Shown here one piece after another: positions 58,736 through 64,000 of a stretch of DNA of 64,000 nucleotides (position 1 is its first letter; every line of letters begins with the position of its first letter). The position numbers and the translations under genes are program-made. Source of the DNA: Cristatella mucedo (taxonomy: Eukaryota; Bryozoa; Phylactolaemata; Cristatellidae); assembly GCA_009760855.2 (NCBI GenBank), contig WPIO01000022.1, positions 5,127,501 through 5,191,500 on the forward strand, in the 5' to 3' direction. A model generated the notes under the pieces. The model was not told the origin of the DNA and did no database searches. It was given only the letters and a program-made list of their open reading frames with translations.

Positions 58736-59759
58736 TTAAAATCTATCCCCATGCCTAAGGCTAGTCTTTTAAGTCAAAGCCATTACCACAAGAAGGTCGT
58801 ATTAGCATACAGGCAGCTGCTCCGACACGGACGATAGTTATGCAAAGGAAGCATTGTGATCCCCGAGGGGAACGCCTATCGACCAGCAGTTGTGGTAGGG
58901 AAGTGGCTCCAAGCTATTGACTGTGATTTTAGGTTGGTGATCTAGGTCAATTACCAGTCCCAGCTGAGGACTAGCTGCAGGCAGTCAGCTTGCCCTGTCC
59001 CCTGCACCTTACAGTCTCCGTTGCACGGCCCTGCCTGAACAAATGTACGGAATTACATGCATTCCACAAATTATAGTGCACGTTGTAGAAAGGGTTAACA
59101 GGCAGTGTCAGAGAAAGAGATATTCGGCTGGTTTCATGATGAACGCCAGTAATCGGTAGAGAAACCGACCGGATTTCCGACAGATTCAAGAAGAGAAACT
59201 CTAGTCATCAAGCTTATCATACTCCTCTCTTGGCCACAAGCATGGCACAGGCCAAGCACGTTTCTATCATCTACGGTTTTGAGCAAAAATTGTTAGTTTT
59301 GATGAATGATTTGTATTAATGCTCACCAATTGCAGCTAGCATAAGAGAACACATCGCCTCATCGACACATCAGCGCATACATGTCATGCTGACTGACATT
59401 CGACCCTGATGTGCTTACCTGTTTTCTGATGTATCTGACTTGCATGGACTGGCCTCGCGAGACTAATGGACAGCTGTCGCTCCAGAAGGTAAGCAAAGCT
59501 TTCTGCGGGCCCTGGGCACTGATAAGCTATACTGATGTGCAAGCTGGCGCACAGCCCTTGTGCAAATGACTGTGGTTTTGCGTGACTACATGAGTGTAGA
59601 GTCGAGATGGGGTCGCATGAACGTCAGTTGCAATTTCTAATATGAATATGGAAATGCATACGATCTCTTGCAGGCTCACAGAACCATAGCGTATCTCTGA
59701 TAACAAAGTAATGGTTGGCTTATTCAGCAACCTCATTTGCCTACCTTCTGAAGATTGTT
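58736..59759. other. Unassigned sequence
   Basis: The first 200 bp may be more of a LINE-like element but do not match LINE-B; otherwise nothing recognised. Confidence 0.3.
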
Positions 59760-59872
59760 AGTGGCTTTCACCCTGTTTTCGGCAACCAATAGAGACTTGC
59801 CTGCTGCAGCAAGACTCGAACCGGCGACCTGGGCCATGAAGTGTGAACACCTTACCCTGGTGCTAAAACACT
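59760..59872 (-). mobile_element. tRNA-derived SINE-2-like head
   Basis: On the minus strand GGTTCGAGTCTTGCTGCAGCA is a good B box. Upstream is TAGCACCAGGGTAAGGTGTTC then CACTTCATGGCCCAGGTCGC, an arrangement similar to 63450-63640. The body is not well kept. Confidence 0.55.
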
Positions 59873-60024
59873 GTGTCTGCGTTTAGCATTGTAATGCAAC
59901 AGCAGCTATCCTGTGTCGGCACACCTCTTGCTCTTAGTGACGTATACATGCCTATCGCGGAAACCACTGCTCTATAAGTTGAGCTTTGCAGAGTAACAAT
60001 ATCTTTTTGATAATAATGTGTTTA

Positions 60025-60110
60025 CAGCATAAGTAAACAGCCAAGAAAGAGATTCAGTTCTCCGAAGGCATTCTACAAATGTAATATTGTTATTATTATT
60101 GTTACCATTA
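60025..60110 (+). mobile_element. LINE-A/SINE-1 type 3' tail relic
   Basis: AAACAGCCAAGAAAGAGATT, CAGTTCTCCGAAGGC and TACAAATGTAATATTG with ATT repeats keep the hairpin order. Confidence 0.65.
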
Positions 60111-62830
60111 TTATTACTATATCTTATTATATTAAGGCTCGGTTCTGCAAGAATTTCCAAGAAGCAACAGGACTGCAACACACCTAAGGTGAGTGTAATT
60201 TTTGGCCTTAGATGAATTTTCTTGAATAATTGCAGTAAGTGACTCACATTGCTACCAGTGCCGAGAAGAGTCTTGTGGTGGCTATACGTATTGTCTGCTT
60301 TGATGATTGCTCACTCTGCAGTCTGCCTCCAACACCAAAAAAGTCGAGTTGTCACACTGCAATGTGTAAATTCGTAGTTGGTCATGCACTTATTAGGGTT
60401 AGACTTGGCCCTGTACATGTTAAATGCCTTCGGCTGGGGCCAGAAGTATAGTGCAGTGATTATATGCTGCACATATTTGCAGATTGTTACTGCATGGATC
60501 CACTAAACACAGATTACAACTCTACAGGTGTAGCAGTTTAAAAGGGTGCATTTTAAAGTGATACCACTAGTTTGGGTTTTGAAGCTAGCAGCTAATAACC
60601 GTGCTTAGCTGTGGTGTTGTTACTATTACATACGATGTAGGTACATCGACCGCGTGCGATTTCGCCTGTGAACTGTGTTGCTACCTGGTGACGACATGCC
60701 ACTACAGAGGAGCTGTAATTCTTACTTCTATTAGCGGCCGACACTGGCCACAGCCGGAAGAGGTGCCCTGAAGACTAAGTCAAGAAATGTCCTGCTTGCT
60801 CTGGCTGAGGATGCAGACATTCTCAGTAGCTCTGCCCATCAGAAGCTTCATGCATTCATGAAACGTCCGAAGAGGGAAAAGTTTGGGTCCATTTGCTTGC
60901 CACGTGAGTCAGCCAGTCTGCTCACGTATGGCTGGCCATGAGTCATCATCATAGCAGCATCTTTAAGGCAAGCCGACCTCCCTAGACGAATCGGGTGTCA
61001 GGCAGTGGTGGGGGTGGCTACATTTTTGTCAAATAGTGATCAGCTTTCCGAACGATGCTCTTCACTGTCTGTGCAGCCGGGCTGTATATGTAGCCGAATC
61101 GGCTTTCAAGGATTCAGATGCAGTTGAGAGCAGCAGCTCTCCGAGGTAATCTGATCGCAGGATTCTGAGCCTATAATTTCGTCTGCCTGCTACAGCTGCA
61201 CCTGCTGTGCTGTAGCAGTGGACCGAGCAGAGCAGGGCATGAGGTGCAGCAGCAGCTCCAGCCGGAGGGCCCCACCACCGCCTCCCCCCCCCCCCCCGCC
61301 CCCCACCGGGCACCGAAAGGCTGGGGGGAGGAGGGCGAGGCAGGATTAACGACAGGTGGTCTAAGGTTGACATTGGTGAACCACCACCACCACCACTACC
61401 TGCGGCTGCTTGCCGGGATGGGACCCGATGCAAGCAAACCCTCGAGTCCTTGAGGATCCAGCGATCGGTGCTGCTGCTGCTGCTGAGAGGACGGCATGCC
61501 TGTGTAAGCAAGCACGGAATATGCTACCGGCTAATGCTTTTCAGTGGTTGCATGTAACCGCAGACAACTGTCTAGGCAATCGTTGTCTAGACAGAGATAC
61601 TTCCCCTAAAGTTAGCTGGTGTGACCCTACGACAGCAACTGATTGCTCGCGTGAGAATATCACCCGGCAGTTCAGGGAAAGGCATGGGGCACGCGGTGCA
61701 GATCCAGCATTTAAATGTGTGTGAAGGCTACATGATGTGCTACACAGTGCTTTTTGCAAATGGCAAAGCCGCAGCTGCAACCCTCATCGATAATGCGTTC
61801 CTGAGGTCGGAATCCAGATTTCTAAAAGAAAAGTAGTTTGCAAAAGCACTCGTTCGAAGGCTAGACAATCAAGCTGCACTAGAAAGTACAACTACAAAAA
61901 AAGTCTGCAAGAGAATAAGGAACCATTTGCATAGGATCTAGCATCACTGCCGTTCATTTTCAAAGCATCCCAGCAGGACTTGGGCATCATCGCCTAAGGC
62001 TAGCTGTTCTATCTGATCGCTTGGAGAGGAAGATTGTGCACAGGTAGCCGGCACCTTTCAGTTGGAGAGAAATATATTTTTTGGGGGATGATGCAGCAGT
62101 TTCCAATGAAAGAGTGATGCAGCAGCTGGGTGGGGAGTGGTGCAGTGCTGGGGTAGGACCGGCAGTCGAACTGCTTTCGCAGGGGAGGGAGAGGCCTCAC
62201 CTCTCCTGGGGTGAAGCATCTCCTTTTGAAGAGCTCGTGTCGAAATTATCGGCACACTTAAGACTGACAGGGTAGAGAGCCGGTGTAGTGTAGCCTCCGA
62301 AGCAAGGAGCAAGTGGAGCCAGCCACTGCCGACCTACGCACGTGTCAGGTTTAAGGTCGCAGGGGGTTGCAGGGGGGGGGAAGGAGAGAGACTGCTTGTT
62401 GGGGGCGGGGCTTCGGGCGTCGTGGGGTTCCCTCGTGGCTCGAGACAAGAGAAGCAAGCAGCTGAGAAGCCGACTCTCGGCAGCCTTGCTTAACTGCTTT
62501 CCCTACTCTTCGGTAGCACCAACTAAGCCAGCTGTACTTGACTTATGATACAGGAACCAGGAGAGACAACCTGCAGCAGAGAGCCACCCAGCCGGCTGGG
62601 TTTCGGGAGTGCTTTGCCTGCTGTCGAATTGAGGCATGCTTTGCACGCGAGATTCGAGCTGGTACCTCCAGCCAGCGCACTTCAAGTTTAGCATAACTTA
62701 TGCATAGATTGGTGTTGTCACCTGCCACCCCAGAGCTCGAGCAACCCGCCGATGCAGGATACACCTTATCCCGGTGGCTGCTCTACCGTCTGAAGATGTT
62801 AGTTTGTATTAGACTTGAATGCCATAAGCC

Positions 62831-62831
<1 letters not shown>
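60111..62831. other. Unassigned sequence
   Basis: No gene recognised. C run at 61284-61297; CCACCA repeats at 61380-61396; CTG repeat at 61470-61484; a G9 run near 62371. The 149-codon minus frame at 61062-61511 is low-complexity glycine/proline sequence from these runs. Confidence 0.35.

Positions 62832-62923
<92 letters not shown>
62832..62923. repeat. (CT)n microsatellite
   Basis: About 92 bp of uninterrupted CT. ER- and LS-repeat frames across it are not genes. Confidence 0.98.
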
Positions 62924-62925
<2 letters not shown>

Positions 62926-63449
62926 CTACCGATGAGGAATATCCTCTGCTCTTTATGTGCCAACGAGCGATCACTAGCTGCATAACAAAACAGGGTTGAA
63001 GAGCTGTCGCTTGCTGAGCATCCAAGAAAGGAACTGACTTCCTTTCTCTTGGATGCTCTAAAAGCTTTGGAGCTCCTCGGAGATCTTTCTGCTGTCGAGG
63101 TTCTGTATTGCCTGCCGTGGATTTTTGAACAGCGCAGTTCAGTGGAAAGTGCACTGCCTCCTCCGTCCACACCTGATTGCCAGAGTAGCTGCCAGGGTAG
63201 CTGCAGCAGCTGCAATCCTGGCATCGTCCCAGCACTTGATGAATAGAATAGACCAAGGAGTCCACAAGAGCATGTGCACGAGCTGCTGCCTTGTAGGCGT
63301 CGTCACTAATCGGACCGACGTTTTCGGAATTGAAGGCCCATTCTGCAGTAGCCGTCTGGCTAACGGAATGAAGGCCTCACAGCAAGCAATTTCTCCTAAC
63401 GTAGTGTATATGTCGTTGACTTAGATGTGAATGTATTCTCTTTTTGAGT
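62924..63449. other. Unassigned sequence with strong hairpin
   Basis: An inverted repeat with 18- and 20-bp arms lies at 63016-63058. A plus frame at 63049-63246 ends in a cysteine/serine-rich tract (CQSSCQGSCSSC) from a CAGxTG-rich sequence; no gene is supported. Confidence 0.4.
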
Positions 63450-63640
63450 GTGCGCAAAACGTAGATATTAGCAGAGTAAATTGTCTCTTTTATGTAGCAG
63501 CAAAAGAGTCGCCGTGGCTATCGCCCACTTGCAGCAGGTTATAAAGGATTGTCTGCTACAGTACTCGAATCCACGACCTGGGTCGCGAAGTATGAGTACC
63601 TAACACCTGGGTGTTAGCCCAGGGGCATTGCTCGAGCCGT
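63450..63640 (-). mobile_element. SINE-2, variant head, antisense
   Basis: On the minus strand: GGGCTAACACCCAGGTGTTAG, CGCGACCCAGGTCGTGG, B box GGATTCGAGTACTG, body GGGCGATAGCCACGGCGACT, TTTTGCTGCTACATAAAAG and end CAATTTACTCTGCTAATATC. The body and end are plainly SINE-2, while the head 5' part differs from the GATGGCACACTAGG type. Confidence 0.75.
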
Positions 63641-64000
63641 TACCCTCTTTCCAGTTAATAAAGTTTCCAGATAGCTGGTGTCAGCCACATGTGGAACCCT
63701 GGAACAGTACTTTGCCCTCAGCAGAGTCAGCTGCAACAGGAGCATCTCTGCAGAGCTGCCTGGGAAAAAGATGGAAGTGCTATTGCGGCTGAGAAACGAC
63801 CCGATAACATTGGTTGTATTTATGCTGATAGGAAGCCGCGCGGACCAAGGATAATGCTCATTGCACATGGGATGGCATGGGATGTGGGGGCTGCAGCTGG
63901 CGCAAGCAGCAAGAAGGTGGAGTTTTCTGTGATAGGGATCGGATTAAATAGGCGATCACCAACCTCTAATGTCGATCGGCCACACTTTTTGATACGGGCA
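63641..64000. other. Unassigned sequence
   Basis: Nothing recognised up to the window edge. Confidence 0.35.

Noticed and set aside
61062-61511. 149-codon minus frame rich in glycine and proline
   Set aside because: It spans C runs, CCACCA repeats and CTG repeats; no conserved block is visible.

Overview
This window looks like nuclear, repeat-rich DNA from a multicellular animal. The signs are many decayed copies of non-LTR retrotransposons (LINEs), tRNA-derived SINEs, very long dinucleotide arrays, patches of high and low CpG, no operon-like gene packing, and no rRNA, phage or plasmid genes. I cannot name the species; an aquatic invertebrate is only a guess. No complete host gene can be supported. 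Nearly every open reading frame over 100 codons is either a LINE remnant, a translated microsatellite, or chance.

The retrotransposons fall into a few families, named here only for this window. LINE-A is an L2/CR1/Rex-like element whose 3' end is a conserved hairpin followed by (TTA)n; about twenty pieces occur on both strands. LINE-B is a related element ending in a different hairpin and (TACAT)n; eight pieces occur, the best at 47655-49050. LINE-D is a third, divergent relative at 35086-35910 and 51250-51790. SINE-1 has a tRNA-like head and a 3' tail nearly the same as the LINE-A hairpin, which suggests it was moved by LINE-A machinery. SINE-2 has a different tRNA-like head, a conserved body and an oligo-T end.

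Layout. 1-13 kb: LINE-A and LINE-B fragments, SINE-1, long CA and CT arrays, and a LINE-B nested in a LINE-A at 11.5-12.9 kb. 13-26 kb: mostly unassigned sequence with scattered SINE-2 copies and CA arrays. 26-31 kb: a SINE-2 between two LINE-A pieces, and a long antisense LINE-A (28954-30360) split by a SINE-2. 31-46 kb: several CpG- and GC-rich segments holding CCGGAAGT motifs, two small unclassified repeat pairs, LINE-D, and a SINE-1 nested in another SINE-1 at 44.7-45.0 kb. 46-54 kb: the best LINE-B, a 667-bp CT/TCTCTG pyrimidine tract, and the best sense LINE-A (52396-53703). 54-64 kb: mainly unassigned, with one minus-strand stretch (55452-55740) that reads like a decayed exon, more LINE pieces and a CT array.

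The elements form one working picture: a LINE that supplies reverse transcriptase, a SINE that copies its 3' recognition structure, repeated nesting of younger into older copies, and decay that in several places fits CGA-to-TGA change at methylated CpG.
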